Shown: piece after piece, positions 28,470-36,431 of the stretch
Position numbering within the stretch: position 1 is the first letter of the stretch
Layout: every line of letters starts with the position of its first letter
From: Billgrantia lactosivorans
GTDB taxonomy: Bacteria > Pseudomonadota > Gammaproteobacteria > Pseudomonadales > Halomonadaceae
Length of the DNA stretch: 64,000 nt
Assembly: GCF_003254665.1 (NCBI RefSeq)
Contig: NZ_QHGY01000002.1
Location: 504,637-568,636, forward strand
Reading direction: 5' to 3'
Made by a program: the position numbers and the translations under genes
The notes under the pieces: model-generated
Databases searched by the model: none
What the model saw: only the letters and a program-made list of their open reading frames with translations
Told to the model about the DNA's origin: nothing

Positions 28470-29741
28470 ATGATGCGTCCACTGTTCCCTGCTGCACTGC
28501 TATTGTTCCTGGCCGGCTGCCAGTCCGCCCCGGTCGCCGACGTGGCGGCCGACGACCGCCAGCCCGAGGCCACCTCGAGCGAGGCAGCGACACCCGAGCT
28601 GGCCCCCAGCGAGGCCGAGCGTCCCCCCCAGGACTTCCAGGCCTGGCTGCGCGACTTTCGCCGTCAGGCCCGCGGCGAGGGGGTCGGGGACGCGACCCTG
28701 GCGCGTGCGCTGGATGACGTTCGCTATCGCCCCCGCGTGATCGAGCTCGACCGCTCGCAGCCCGAATTCGTGCGTCCCATCTGGCAATACCTGGACAGTG
28801 CCGTCTCCTCGACTCGGGTCAGCGAAGGGCGAGACCGGCTCGACGAGCATCGCGAGACCGCCCGGCGAATGGAGCAGCGCTACGAGGTTCCGGCCGAGGT
28901 CGTGGTGGCGATCTGGGGCATCGAGAGCAACTACGGTGGCAACTTCGGCGACTTCTCCACGGTGGAGGCGCTGGCGACCCTGGCTTTCGACGGGCGCCGG
29001 CGCGACTTCGCCCGCGGTGAACTGCTGGCCGCGCTGCGCATCCTCGACGCCGGCGACATTACCCCGGAGCGCATGATCGGCTCCTGGGCCGGCGCCATGG
29101 GCCACACCCAGTTCATTCCCTCCAGCTTCGAGACCTACGCGGTGGATGGCGACGGCGATGGGCGGCGCGACATCTGGGGCAGCATCCCCGATGTCATGGC
29201 CTCCACCGCCAACTACCTGGCGCGGGCCGGCTGGCAGCCCGGCCAGCCCTGGGGGACGGAGGTGCGCCTGCCCGATGGCTTCGACTACGCCCAGACCGAG
29301 CTCTCCACTCGGCGCTCGAGCCGCGAGTGGGCGGAGCAGGGCGTGAGGGCGGTCGATGGCGGCAGCCTGCCCGACTTCGACGAGGCTTCGGTGATCGCCC
29401 CGGCGGGCGCCCGGGGACCGGCTTTCCTGGTGGGGCCCAACTATCGCGCCATCCTGCGCTACAACAACGCCACCAGCTATGCCCTGGCGGTGGGCACCCT
29501 GGCCGACAGGATCGCCGGTCGCGAGGGCGTGCGGGCGGAGTGGCCGCGCGACGTGCAGCCGCTGTCGCGCAGCCAGGTGCGCGACCTGCAGCAGGCCCTG
29601 AACGCGCGCGGCTTCGATGTCGGCGACCCGGATGGCGTCATGGGGCCGAACACGCGGCGCGGCCTGCGCCAGTATCAGCGCAGCATCGGCGTCACCCCGG
29701 ACGGCTTTGCCACGGTGAGCCTGCTGGAGCGGCTGCAATGA
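28470..29741 (+). CDS. mltB: Lytic murein transglycosylase lipoprotein, MltB family, with C-terminal peptidoglycan-binding domain
   Basis: A 423-residue outer-membrane-anchored enzyme that cleaves peptidoglycan glycan strands, forming 1,6-anhydro-MurNAc. A lipoprotein signal ends at the LAGC lipobox (Cys18). The SLT domain has the catalytic Glu152 in IWGIESNYGG, followed by the MGHTQFIPSSF substrate-binding stretch. A PG_binding_1 domain occupies about 368-423 (LQQALNARGFDVGDPDGVMGPNTRR). The start ATG at 28470 gives a normal lipoprotein leader, whereas the upstream in-frame ATG at 28440 would not. Products feed the AmgK/MurU recycling route encoded at about 38 kb. Confidence 0.93.
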   Translation: MMRPLFPAALLLFLAGCQSAPVADVAADDRQPEATSSEAATPELAPSEAERPPQDFQAWLRDFRRQARGEGVGDATLARALDDVRYRPRVIELDRSQPEFVRPIWQYLDSAVSSTRVSEGRDRLDEHRETARRMEQRYEVPAEVVVAIWGIESNYGGNFGDFSTVEALATLAFDGRRRDFARGELLAALRILDAGDITPERMIGSWAGAMGHTQFIPSSFETYAVDGDGDGRRDIWGSIPDVMASTANYLARAGWQPGQPWGTEVRLPDGFDYAQTELSTRRSSREWAEQGVRAVDGGSLPDFDEASVIAPAGARGPAFLVGPNYRAILRYNNATSYALAVGTLADRIAGREGVRAEWPRDVQPLSRSQVRDLQQALNARGFDVGDPDGVMGPNTRRGLRQYQRSIGVTPDGFATVSLLERLQ

Positions 29742-29787
29742 GTTCCTGGCCGCGACCGGGCCCGCAGAGAGCCCGGCAACGGAAAGA

Positions 29788-30381
29788 TCAGTTGTCGCTG
29801 TCGCTGGTCCATTCGTCGAGGGTCTCGCTGATACTACGTCCGGCACGCTCGGCACCCTCCTGGGTGCGCTCCCAGGCGTCCTCGGCATTCTCGCCGATGC
29901 GATCCAGCCCCTCCCGGGTTCGATGCCAGGCGCTCTCAGCCCCTTCGCCGGTGCTGTCCCAGGCCTCGCGGGCACGTTCTCGGGCGGACTGCATCCACTC
30001 CCGGTCGTAGCGAGGCATGGCGTCCACGGCCTCGATGTCCGTCTCGACGATGATGTCGTGCTGGGTCTCGCCGTTTTCGTCGAAGTTGACCAGGCGATAG
30101 TGCTGGTTGGTGATGACCACGGCATCTCCGTCAAGGCCCACCGAGTCGTGGGTATCGACCACGATGGCCTGAACCTTCCTGTCGTCGCCGAGAAGGATGT
30201 CGACCACTTCGCTGGGCTCACTGTCGGGAGCGCTCTCGAAGTGTACCTCGGCCTCGAGAATGTCGTGGGTCGAGTAGAGGCCCTGGGGGTCGAACTGGGC
30301 CTGTGCGTCGATGGCGAGGCCGGCCATGAGCAGGCCGGCCGAGGTGGCCAGGGTCGTCCTTGCCAGACGTGGCTGAGTCAT
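29788..30381 (-). CDS. Exported PRC-barrel-like protein with C-terminal 11-residue helical repeats
   Basis: A 197-residue secreted protein. A signal peptide (about 1-28, cleavage near AQA) is followed by a beta-rich region (about 34-122) resembling a PRC-barrel (YSTHDILEAEV, then VQAIVVDTHDSVGLDGDAVVITNQHY). A helical region (about 130-181) then contains near-repeats AWDSTGEGAES, AWHRTREGLDR and AWERTQEGAER. Such 11-residue repeats resemble stress-related LEA/YtxH-type helices. The assignment to PRC-barrel is by fold impression and the function is unknown; an envelope or osmotic stress role is plausible. Divergent from the retropepsin-like gene. Confidence 0.75.
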   Translation of the reverse strand: MTQPRLARTTLATSAGLLMAGLAIDAQAQFDPQGLYSTHDILEAEVHFESAPDSEPSEVVDILLGDDRKVQAIVVDTHDSVGLDGDAVVITNQHYRLVNFDENGETQHDIIVETDIEAVDAMPRYDREWMQSARERAREAWDSTGEGAESAWHRTREGLDRIGENAEDAWERTQEGAERAGRSISETLDEWTSDSDN

Positions 30382-30489
30382 CGTATCGCCCTCCTGATCC
30401 GTGGTGACACGAACAGTGTAGTAAACGTAACGCCTGTGCCGGCAGGTCGCACAGGGTCCTGAGCGTCGACGAAGAACGGAGGTGAGTCC

Positions 30490-31107
30490 ATGATCATGCA
30501 GTGGCAGGCGGTTTCCTCGCGGGCGTGCCGAGCCCCCCTGTCTTGGGTGGCCCTGACGGCAGCGCTGCTTGTCGCCGCTCCGCTGGCGGCTTCGGCCGGT
30601 GAGCGGCCGGCGGTGTTCGGCTGGGTCGAGAAGAGCACTCTCGAGCCCTGGGGCGTCGAGGTGAAGGCCAAGCTGGACAGCGGGGCGCTGACCTCCTCGC
30701 TCGACGCCCGCGACATCGAGCGCTTCGACAAGGAGGGCGAGAAGTGGGTGCGCTTCCGGCTCAAGCTGGAAGACGAGGCCGATGGCGAGACCTTCACCGA
30801 GTGGCTGGAGCTGCCGCTGTACCGCAGCCTCAGGCTGCGAGGCGCAGGCGGAGTCGATCGGCGCCCCGTGGTGCTGATGAAGATCTGCATGGGCGACACT
30901 GTCTTTGAAGAGCAGTTCAGCCTGCGCGATCGCGGCGACATGAACTATCCGCTTCTGCTCGGGCGTCGCACCATCGGGCACCTGGGGCTTCTGGACGTGC
31001 GCGAAACCTTCCTGACCGACCCGGACTGCGGCGAGGACGCGACCCTGGTGGAGCATGACCCCGACGAGGACGATGCCAGCGATCAGGCCGAAGAACCCGA
31101 CGACTAG
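30490..31107 (+). CDS. Exported retropepsin-like protein ("ATP-dependent zinc protease" family, PF05618-type)
   Basis: A 205-residue exported protein with a signal peptide (about 1-37, cut near ASA). The domain carries the family motif AKLDSGALTSSL (Asp63 as the potential catalytic Asp of a single-domain aspartic protease) and MNYPLLLGRRTIGHLGLLDV near 155-175. The tail is very acidic (about 185-205). The historical name implies a zinc protease linked to RimK, but the fold is retropepsin-like and activity of most members is unproven. The start at 30490 follows GGAGGTGA by four bases. Convergent with rsmE, three bases apart. Confidence 0.85.
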   Translation: MIMQWQAVSSRACRAPLSWVALTAALLVAAPLAASAGERPAVFGWVEKSTLEPWGVEVKAKLDSGALTSSLDARDIERFDKEGEKWVRFRLKLEDEADGETFTEWLELPLYRSLRLRGAGGVDRRPVVLMKICMGDTVFEEQFSLRDRGDMNYPLLLGRRTIGHLGLLDVRETFLTDPDCGEDATLVEHDPDEDDASDQAEEPDD

Positions 31108-31110
31108 CGC

Positions 31111-31824
31111 CTAGAACAGGCGTGCCAGCAAGGCGACCACCGCCGTTTCCACCCGCAGGATGCGCGGACCCAGGTGGATGCCTTGGCAGCCGGCCGCGAG
31201 CAGGCGCTCCACCTCGAACGGGATGAAGCCGCCTTCCGGGCCGATGAACAGCACGGCGGGCTCGCTGAGGCCCGTCGGGCAGGCCTGGGGCATGCCGGGG
31301 TGGGCCACGAGCCCGCGCCGGCCTTCGAGCAGCGCCGGCAGCCGGTCCTCGACGAAGGGGCGAAAGCCCTTGGCCAGGTGCACCTCGGGCAGCACCGTGT
31401 CGCGCGCCTGCTCGAGACCCAGCACCAGGTGCTGGTGGAGCTTCGCCGGGTCGAGCTCGGGAGATTGCCAGTAACTCTTCTCCACCCGCCGGGTGTGGAG
31501 CAGGGTGATCTGCTTCACGCCCATGGCGGTGACGTGCTCTAGGCTGCGGGCCAGCATGCGCGGGCGCGGCAGGGCGAGCACCAGGTGCAGCGGCAGCGCC
31601 GGCGGAGGGGGGGTGTCGAGCCCGGCGAGCGCGAAGCGGGCCTCGTCGTCCGACAGCAACGTGAGCTCGCCACGGCCGATGCCGCCCCCTGTCACCCCTA
31701 GGGTCAGGCTGTCGCCGACCCGGGCGCGATGGACCTCCCTCAGGTGGCGCAGGCGGCGCGGGTCGCGCAGGCACGCAAGACGCTCGTGGAGGATCTCCTC
31801 GGGGGTGAGCAGGATCAGGTTCAT
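31111..31824 (-). CDS. rsmE: 16S rRNA (uracil-1498-N3)-methyltransferase
   Basis: SPOUT-class methyltransferase of 237 residues that methylates U1498 of 16S rRNA. Visible features: an N-terminal PUA-like domain (HLREVHRARVGDSLTLGVTGG), the knot motifs VLFIGPEGGFIPFEVERL (about 193-210), and LGPRILRVETAVVALLA at the C-terminus. The start MNLILLTPEEIL is the only one giving the normal family length; the longer in-frame extension upstream runs antisense to phaR. Divergent from phaR. Confidence 0.95.
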   Translation of the reverse strand: MNLILLTPEEILHERLACLRDPRRLRHLREVHRARVGDSLTLGVTGGGIGRGELTLLSDDEARFALAGLDTPPPPALPLHLVLALPRPRMLARSLEHVTAMGVKQITLLHTRRVEKSYWQSPELDPAKLHQHLVLGLEQARDTVLPEVHLAKGFRPFVEDRLPALLEGRRGLVAHPGMPQACPTGLSEPAVLFIGPEGGFIPFEVERLLAAGCQGIHLGPRILRVETAVVALLARLF

Positions 31825-31847
31825 CGGGCCTCGTTGGTCGCTTCGAT

Positions 31848-31875
31848 TTGCAAGGGCGGTGGCGCGGTGCACAAT
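31848..31875 (+). promoter_or_regulatory. Likely phaR promoter
   Basis: TTGCAA (31848-31853), 16 bases, then CACAAT (31870-31875), 42 bases before the phaR GTG start. Both boxes match the consensus at four of six positions. Confidence 0.45.
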
Positions 31876-31917
31876 AGCAGCCAAGGGCAGCCTGCCTTCC
31901 AAACAAGGAGTGCCATC

Positions 31918-32400
31918 GTGCGCGTGATTCGCAAGTATGCCAACCGTAGGCTCTATGATACCCAACAGAGCCGCTATGTGACGCTGGAGGATCTGCGACG
32001 CCTGGTCCTCGACGAGGAGCCGTTCCGGGTCGAGGATGCCAAGAGCGGGGAGGACCTGACCCGCACCATCCTGCTTTCGATCATCATCGAGCAGGAGCAG
32101 GCCGACGGCGAGGCCGAGGTGTTCTCCAACGACCTGCTGGCCCAGTTCATCCGTGTCTACGACATGGCGCAGCCGCTGCCGCTGGCACGCTACCTCGAGC
32201 AGGGCACGCAGCTGATGCTCGAGCAGCAGAAGCGCATGCAGGACCAGTGGCAGCAGGCCATGCGCCATTCGCCCATGGAGCTGATGCGCGAGATGGCCGA
32301 GGAGAACATGCGCTTCTGGCAGCAGGCGATCGGCCAGGGGCAGCCGGATAAGTCCGAGCCGAAGGAGCAGAAAGGCAAGCGCGACGACGGCGACAAGTGA
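31918..32400 (+). CDS. phaR: Polyhydroxyalkanoate synthesis regulator PhaR
   Basis: A 160-residue DNA-binding repressor that, in studied bacteria, binds PHA granules and controls phasin and synthesis genes. The PHB/PHA accumulation regulator DNA-binding domain is clear: RVIRKYANRRLYDTQQSRYVTLEDL at 2-26, written in two parts (RVIRKYANRRLYDT and SRYVTLEDL). A helical region (about 65-135) and a Lys/Glu-rich tail follow. It starts at GTG after AAGGAG. No PHA synthase or phasin gene is in this window, so its targets are elsewhere. Confidence 0.93.
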   Translation: MRVIRKYANRRLYDTQQSRYVTLEDLRRLVLDEEPFRVEDAKSGEDLTRTILLSIIIEQEQADGEAEVFSNDLLAQFIRVYDMAQPLPLARYLEQGTQLMLEQQKRMQDQWQQAMRHSPMELMREMAEENMRFWQQAIGQGQPDKSEPKEQKGKRDDGDK

Positions 32401-32533
32401 GGGCGACGGGCAAGCCGCCTGCACGGGGCGGCGTGGCGGGCAGCTTTCTGCCATAATGCCGCGACGCCCTCCCAGCCGAACATCGGGCCGCTCCCAGCGG
32501 GCCCGTGCAGCACGAGACAGGAATAGCAAGCGG

Positions 32534-33829
32534 ATGAAGGTTCTGATCATCGGCGGCGGTGGCCGCGAACACGCCCTGGCCTGGAAGGTCGGCCAGTCGC
32601 CCCGCGTCGAGCGGGTTTTCGTGGCACCCGGCAATGCCGGCACGGCACACGAGCCGGGCCTGACCAACGTTGCCATCGAGGCAACCGAGCTGGAGCGCCT
32701 GGTAACGTTCGCCCGCGACGAAGACATCGCCTTGACCATCGTCGGCCCCGAGGCGCCGCTGGTCGAGGGCGTGGTCGACCGCTTCCGCGATGCCGGACTG
32801 GCGATCTTCGGCCCCACCCGGGGCGCGGCCCAGCTCGAGGGCTCGAAGTCCTTCACCAAGGACTTCCTGGCGCGCCACGCCATCCCCACGGCCGCCTATC
32901 GCACCTTCACCGAGGTCGAGCCGGCACTGGCCTACCTCGCCGAGCAGGGGGCGCCGATCGTGATCAAGGCCGACGGCCTGGCGGCGGGCAAGGGGGTGAT
33001 CGTGGCCATGACCCTGGCCGAGGCCGAGGCGGCGGTACGCGACATGCTCGAGGCCAACGCCTTCGGCGACGCCGGCGCCCGCGTGGTGATCGAGGAGTTC
33101 CTCGCCGGCGAGGAGGCCAGCTTCATCGTCATGGTCGACGGCGCCACGGTGCTGCCGATGGCCACCAGCCAGGACCACAAGCGCGCCCTGGACGGCGACG
33201 CCGGCCCCAACACCGGCGGCATGGGCGCCTACTCCCCGGCGCCGGTAGTGACCGAGAGCGTTCACGAGCGTGTCATGGAGCGCATCATCATGCCCACGGT
33301 GCACGGCATGGCGGCCGAGGGGCATCCCTACACCGGCTTCCTCTATGCCGGCCTGATGATCGACGCCGAGGGCAACCCCAGGGTCATCGAGTACAACTGC
33401 CGCTTTGGCGACCCCGAGACCCAGCCGATCATGCTGCGCCTGCAGTCCGACCTGGCCGAGCTGTGCCTGGCGGGCGCACGAGGCGAACTGGCCGGCCACA
33501 CCTGCGAATGGGATCCGCGCGCCGCCGTGGGGGTGGTCATGGCCGCGGGCGGCTACCCCGGCAGCTACCGCAAGGGCGACGCCATCGAGGGTCTCGACGC
33601 CGCCGCCGCGACCGGCTGCAAGGTGTTCCATGCCGGAACCGCGGAGGGGGAGCCGGGGCGAATCGTGACCAGCGGCGGGCGCGTGCTGTGCGTTACCGCG
33701 CTGGGGCACGGCGTCTCCGAGGCGCGCGAGCTGGCCTATCAGGGCGTGGCGGCGATCCGCTGGGAAGGCGCCCAGTTCCGTCGCGACATCGCCTACCGGG
33801 CGGTCGCCCGGGAGCGGCAGGCCGGCTGA
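32534..33829 (+). CDS. purD: Phosphoribosylamine--glycine ligase
   Basis: GAR synthetase, the second step of purine synthesis: ATP-dependent joining of glycine to phosphoribosylamine. The 431-residue ATP-grasp enzyme is of normal length: N-terminal MKVLIIGGGGREHALAWK, central ATP-grasp domain with VIKADGLAAGKGV (about 142-154), the EYNCRFGDPETQ metal-binding stretch, and a C-terminal domain. Many gammaproteobacteria have purH-purD together; here purD stands without purH. A CATAAT box (32452-32457) upstream is a weak promoter candidate. Confidence 0.98.
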   Translation: MKVLIIGGGGREHALAWKVGQSPRVERVFVAPGNAGTAHEPGLTNVAIEATELERLVTFARDEDIALTIVGPEAPLVEGVVDRFRDAGLAIFGPTRGAAQLEGSKSFTKDFLARHAIPTAAYRTFTEVEPALAYLAEQGAPIVIKADGLAAGKGVIVAMTLAEAEAAVRDMLEANAFGDAGARVVIEEFLAGEEASFIVMVDGATVLPMATSQDHKRALDGDAGPNTGGMGAYSPAPVVTESVHERVMERIIMPTVHGMAAEGHPYTGFLYAGLMIDAEGNPRVIEYNCRFGDPETQPIMLRLQSDLAELCLAGARGELAGHTCEWDPRAAVGVVMAAGGYPGSYRKGDAIEGLDAAAATGCKVFHAGTAEGEPGRIVTSGGRVLCVTALGHGVSEARELAYQGVAAIRWEGAQFRRDIAYRAVARERQAG

Positions 33830-33878
33830 TTCCGCCATCCGGGTGCCGCGGCCCGACAACCAGCGTCAGGGAGAGCGC

Positions 33879-34319
33879 ATGGAACGCATCAAGCTGGAGT
33901 TTCCCCAGTCGGCCATCGTGCACCGACAGCCGCTGTCGGTGCGCATCACCGACATGAACTACGGTCGCCACCTGGGCCACGATACCCTGGTGTCGCTGCT
34001 CCACGAGGCGCGCATCCAGGCGTTCGGCTCACTTGGGCTGAGCGAATGGGACATGGGCGGGTTTCCCAGCGTGGTGGCCGATCTTGCCGTGCAGTACCAG
34101 TCCGAGGCGCGCTGGCCCGACGCGCTGGTGGTGGAGACCGCCATCCCGGCGCCTAGGGGCAGGGCGATCGCGGTCTTTCATCGCGTATGCCATGCCGAGG
34201 GCGGCCGGCCGGTGGCCACCGCTCGCCTCAACCTGGTGCTGGTGGATCCGGCCCAGGGGCACAGCGTCGTCATCCCCGATGCCGTCAGCCAGGCCCTCGG
34301 CGGAGCGGAGAAGGCCTGA
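33879..34319 (+). CDS. Hotdog-fold acyl-CoA thioesterase (YbgC/4HBT-like)
   Basis: A 146-residue hotdog-fold protein that probably hydrolyses an acyl-CoA. It has the 4HBT pattern with a likely catalytic Asp in ITDMNYGRHLGHDTLVSLLHEAR (Asp at about 24) and the long central helix. The start MERIKLEF follows GGGAGAG; a longer in-frame version from 33843 has no better site. The stop overlaps the phosphoribulokinase start (TGATG), so the two are coupled. Substrate unknown. Confidence 0.85.
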   Translation: MERIKLEFPQSAIVHRQPLSVRITDMNYGRHLGHDTLVSLLHEARIQAFGSLGLSEWDMGGFPSVVADLAVQYQSEARWPDALVVETAIPAPRGRAIAVFHRVCHAEGGRPVATARLNLVLVDPAQGHSVVIPDAVSQALGGAEKA

Positions 34320-35191
34320 TGTCTCGCGAATATCCGATCATCGCCGTGACCGGTTCGTCAGGTGCCGGCACCACCACGGTGAAGCGAACCTTCGAGCGCA
34401 TGTTCGCCCGCGAGGACGTGCATGCCGCCTTCGTCGACGGCGACGCCTTCCATCGCTACACCCGCGAGGAGCTGGCGCGCATCTTCCGCGAGGAGCCCGA
34501 GCGCAAGAACCAGCTCTCGCACTTCGCCGTGGAGGCCAACCTGCTCGACCGCCTCGAGGCGCTGTTCCAGGAGTACGGCGAGCACGGCACCGGCACCTTC
34601 CGGCACTACATCCACGCCGAAGACAAGCAGATGATCGAGGCCGGCTACCAGGTCGGCACCTTCACCGAATGGCAGCCGCTGCCCTGCGGTACCGACCTGC
34701 TGTTCTACGAGGGGCTGCACGGCGGCCTGGTCACGGCGGAGCACGACATCGCCCGCCACGTCGACCTGCTGGTGGGGGTGGCGCCGACCATGAACCTCGA
34801 GTGGATCCAGAAGATCGACCGCGACATCAAGATGCGCGGCTATTCGCAGGAGGCGGTGATCGACACCATCCTGGGCCGCATGGACGACTACGTGCGCTAC
34901 ATCCAGCCGCAGTTCTCGCGCACCCATATCAATTTCCAGCGCGTGCCGACGGTGGACACCTCCAACCCCTTCGAGGTCCAGGACATCCCCAACGACGCCG
35001 AGTCGTTCGTGGTGATTCGCTTCCGCGACCCCTCGACGGTGGATTTCCCCTGGCTGCTGGCGATGATCCAGGATTCCTTCATGAGCCGTCCGCACACCCT
35101 GGTGGTGCCCGGTGCGCGCATGTCGCTGGCCATCGAACTGATCCTGGCGCCGCTGGTGCGCCACCTGCTGGCCCAGCGGCGCTTTCGCTGA
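34319..35191 (+). CDS. prkB: Phosphoribulokinase (PrkB type, without RuBisCO nearby)
   Basis: A 290-residue P-loop kinase of the phosphoribulokinase/uridine kinase family. The P-loop GSSGAGTTT is at about 12-20, with DGDAFHRYTREEL and FYEGLHGG as substrate motifs. It resembles the octameric bacterial PRK group, including the E. coli PrkB protein, which is found in organisms without the Calvin cycle and whose true role is unclear. No RuBisCO or other Calvin genes occur here. It overlaps the thioesterase gene by one base, hinting at a shared function. Confidence 0.88.
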   Translation: MSREYPIIAVTGSSGAGTTTVKRTFERMFAREDVHAAFVDGDAFHRYTREELARIFREEPERKNQLSHFAVEANLLDRLEALFQEYGEHGTGTFRHYIHAEDKQMIEAGYQVGTFTEWQPLPCGTDLLFYEGLHGGLVTAEHDIARHVDLLVGVAPTMNLEWIQKIDRDIKMRGYSQEAVIDTILGRMDDYVRYIQPQFSRTHINFQRVPTVDTSNPFEVQDIPNDAESFVVIRFRDPSTVDFPWLLAMIQDSFMSRPHTLVVPGARMSLAIELILAPLVRHLLAQRRFR

Positions 35192-35244
35192 GGGTGGCCC
35201 CACCGCGGGAGCCCCCTCCCGGCAACCGACAGGAGCTCGAGCCG

Positions 35245-35589
35245 ATGCAAGACTGTCTCTTCTGCAAGATCGTCAAGCGCGAGATCCCGGCCGACATCGT
35301 CTTCGAGGATGACGAGGTGCTGGCCTTCAACGACATCAACCCCCAGGCGCCGACCCATATCCTGGTCATTCCCAAGCGACACATCGCCACGCTCAACGAC
35401 ATCGAGGAGCCGGACCAGGCGCTCGTCGGCAAGCTGCCGCGGGTCGCCGCCCGACTGGCCGCGGAGCGCGGCTTCGCCGACGCCGGCTACCGCGTGGTGA
35501 TGAACTGCAATGACCAAGGCGGGCAGACCGTCTATCATGTTCATATGCACCTGATGGGCGGTCGACGCTTTACTTGGCCGGCTGGCTAG
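35245..35589 (+). CDS. hinT: HIT-family nucleotide-binding hydrolase (HinT-like)
   Basis: A 114-residue histidine-triad protein, likely a purine nucleoside phosphoramidase. It has CLFCKIVKREIPADIVFEDD at the start (Cys4 and Cys7, similar to zinc-binding HIT proteins) and the catalytic triad HVHMH (His98, His100, His102). The second domain half is of normal length. A clear AGGAG site precedes the ATG. The specific substrate is not readable. Confidence 0.93.
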   Translation: MQDCLFCKIVKREIPADIVFEDDEVLAFNDINPQAPTHILVIPKRHIATLNDIEEPDQALVGKLPRVAARLAAERGFADAGYRVVMNCNDQGGQTVYHVHMHLMGGRRFTWPAG

Positions 35590-35634
35590 CCGGCGCTATG
35601 CGGAGCAAGCCGCGCGCGTCGAGGCGTGCGACGC

Positions 35635-35650
35635 ATCAGGTGCACCTGAT
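35635..35650. repeat. Perfect 16-base palindrome between the HIT gene and coq7
   Basis: ATCAGGTG followed directly by its reverse complement CACCTGAT. It lies 127 bases upstream of coq7 and 45 bases after the HIT gene, a position and size that fit a dimeric repressor operator. Confidence 0.6.
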
Positions 35651-35660
35651 CATGGCGCCA

Positions 35661-35702
35661 CCCGGCAGGGTGGCGCTGCCGTGCTTGCCGCACCCTGCCG
35701 GG
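35661..35702. repeat. Long-stem inverted repeat upstream of coq7
   Basis: CCCGGCAGGGTG (35661-35672) is perfectly complementary to CACCCTGCCGGG (35691-35702), with an 18-base loop. There is no T run after either arm, so it is a weak terminator candidate at best; it could be a REP-like element or a leader stem. Confidence 0.65.
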
Positions 35703-35776
35703 CGTCCGAGTGAGGCTGCCCTCCCGCCGCGGACAGCAAGGCCGCGTAGCGCAAGCGTCGTACAGGAACGAGCGAG

Positions 35777-36421
35777 ATGAACCGCAACTACTCCCATGCC
35801 GACAACCTGATCCATCAGTTCGATACGGTGCTGCGCACCCTGGTGCCCCATGCCGCGGTGGCGTCGCGCCCCTCGCCGGCAACGGCGGAGATCCGGGACG
35901 ACGACATGACGGCCGAGGAGCGGCGCCATGCCGCGGGGCTGATGCGGGTCAACCACACTGGCGAGGTGTGCGCCCAGGCGCTCTACCAGGGCCAGGGCTG
36001 CACCGCCAAGCTTCCCGAGGTGCGCACCCAGATGGAGCATTCGGCCCAGGAGGAGATCGACCACCTGGCCTGGTGCGACGAGCGGCTGCAGGAGCTCGAC
36101 AGCCATGCCAGCGTGCTCAACCCGGTCTTCTATGCCGCCTCCTTCGGCCTGGGGGCGGTGGCCGGGGCGATTGGCGACCGGATCAGCCTGGGCTTCGTCG
36201 CCGCCACCGAGGAGCAGGTGGGCAAGCACCTGGAGGAACACCTGGCCAAGCTGCCCGCGGGCGATCGTCGCTCCCGGGCGGTGCTGCGCCAGATGGCCAT
36301 CGACGAGGCGCACCACGCCCATCTGGCGCTGGAAGCCGGTGGCGCGCGCTTTCCGGCGCCGGTCAAGTTCGGCATGAGCCTGATGTCCAAGGTGATGACC
36401 AAGAGCGTCTATCGACTCTGA
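35777..36421 (+). CDS. coq7: 5-demethoxyubiquinol hydroxylase, diiron type
   Basis: A 214-residue membrane-associated diiron monooxygenase of ubiquinone synthesis (hydroxylates C6 of the ring). The carboxylate-bridged iron site shows as [16 protein letters not shown] (Glu at about 62), [13 protein letters not shown], a second repeat with [12 protein letters not shown], and [11 protein letters not shown] near 180. It replaces the flavin-dependent UbiF of E. coli; Pseudomonas and Halomonas typically use Coq7. Followed after 10 bases by the DNA glycosylase gene, so they are likely co-transcribed. Confidence 0.96.
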   Translation: MNRNYSHADNLIHQFDTVLRTLVPHAAVASRPSPATAEIRDDDMTAEERRHAAGLMRVNHTGEVCAQALYQGQGCTAKLPEVRTQMEHSAQEEIDHLAWCDERLQELDSHASVLNPVFYAASFGLGAVAGAIGDRISLGFVAATEEQVGKHLEEHLAKLPAGDRRSRAVLRQMAIDEAHHAHLALEAGGARFPAPVKFGMSLMSKVMTKSVYRL

Positions 36422-36431
36422 GCGCCATGTC

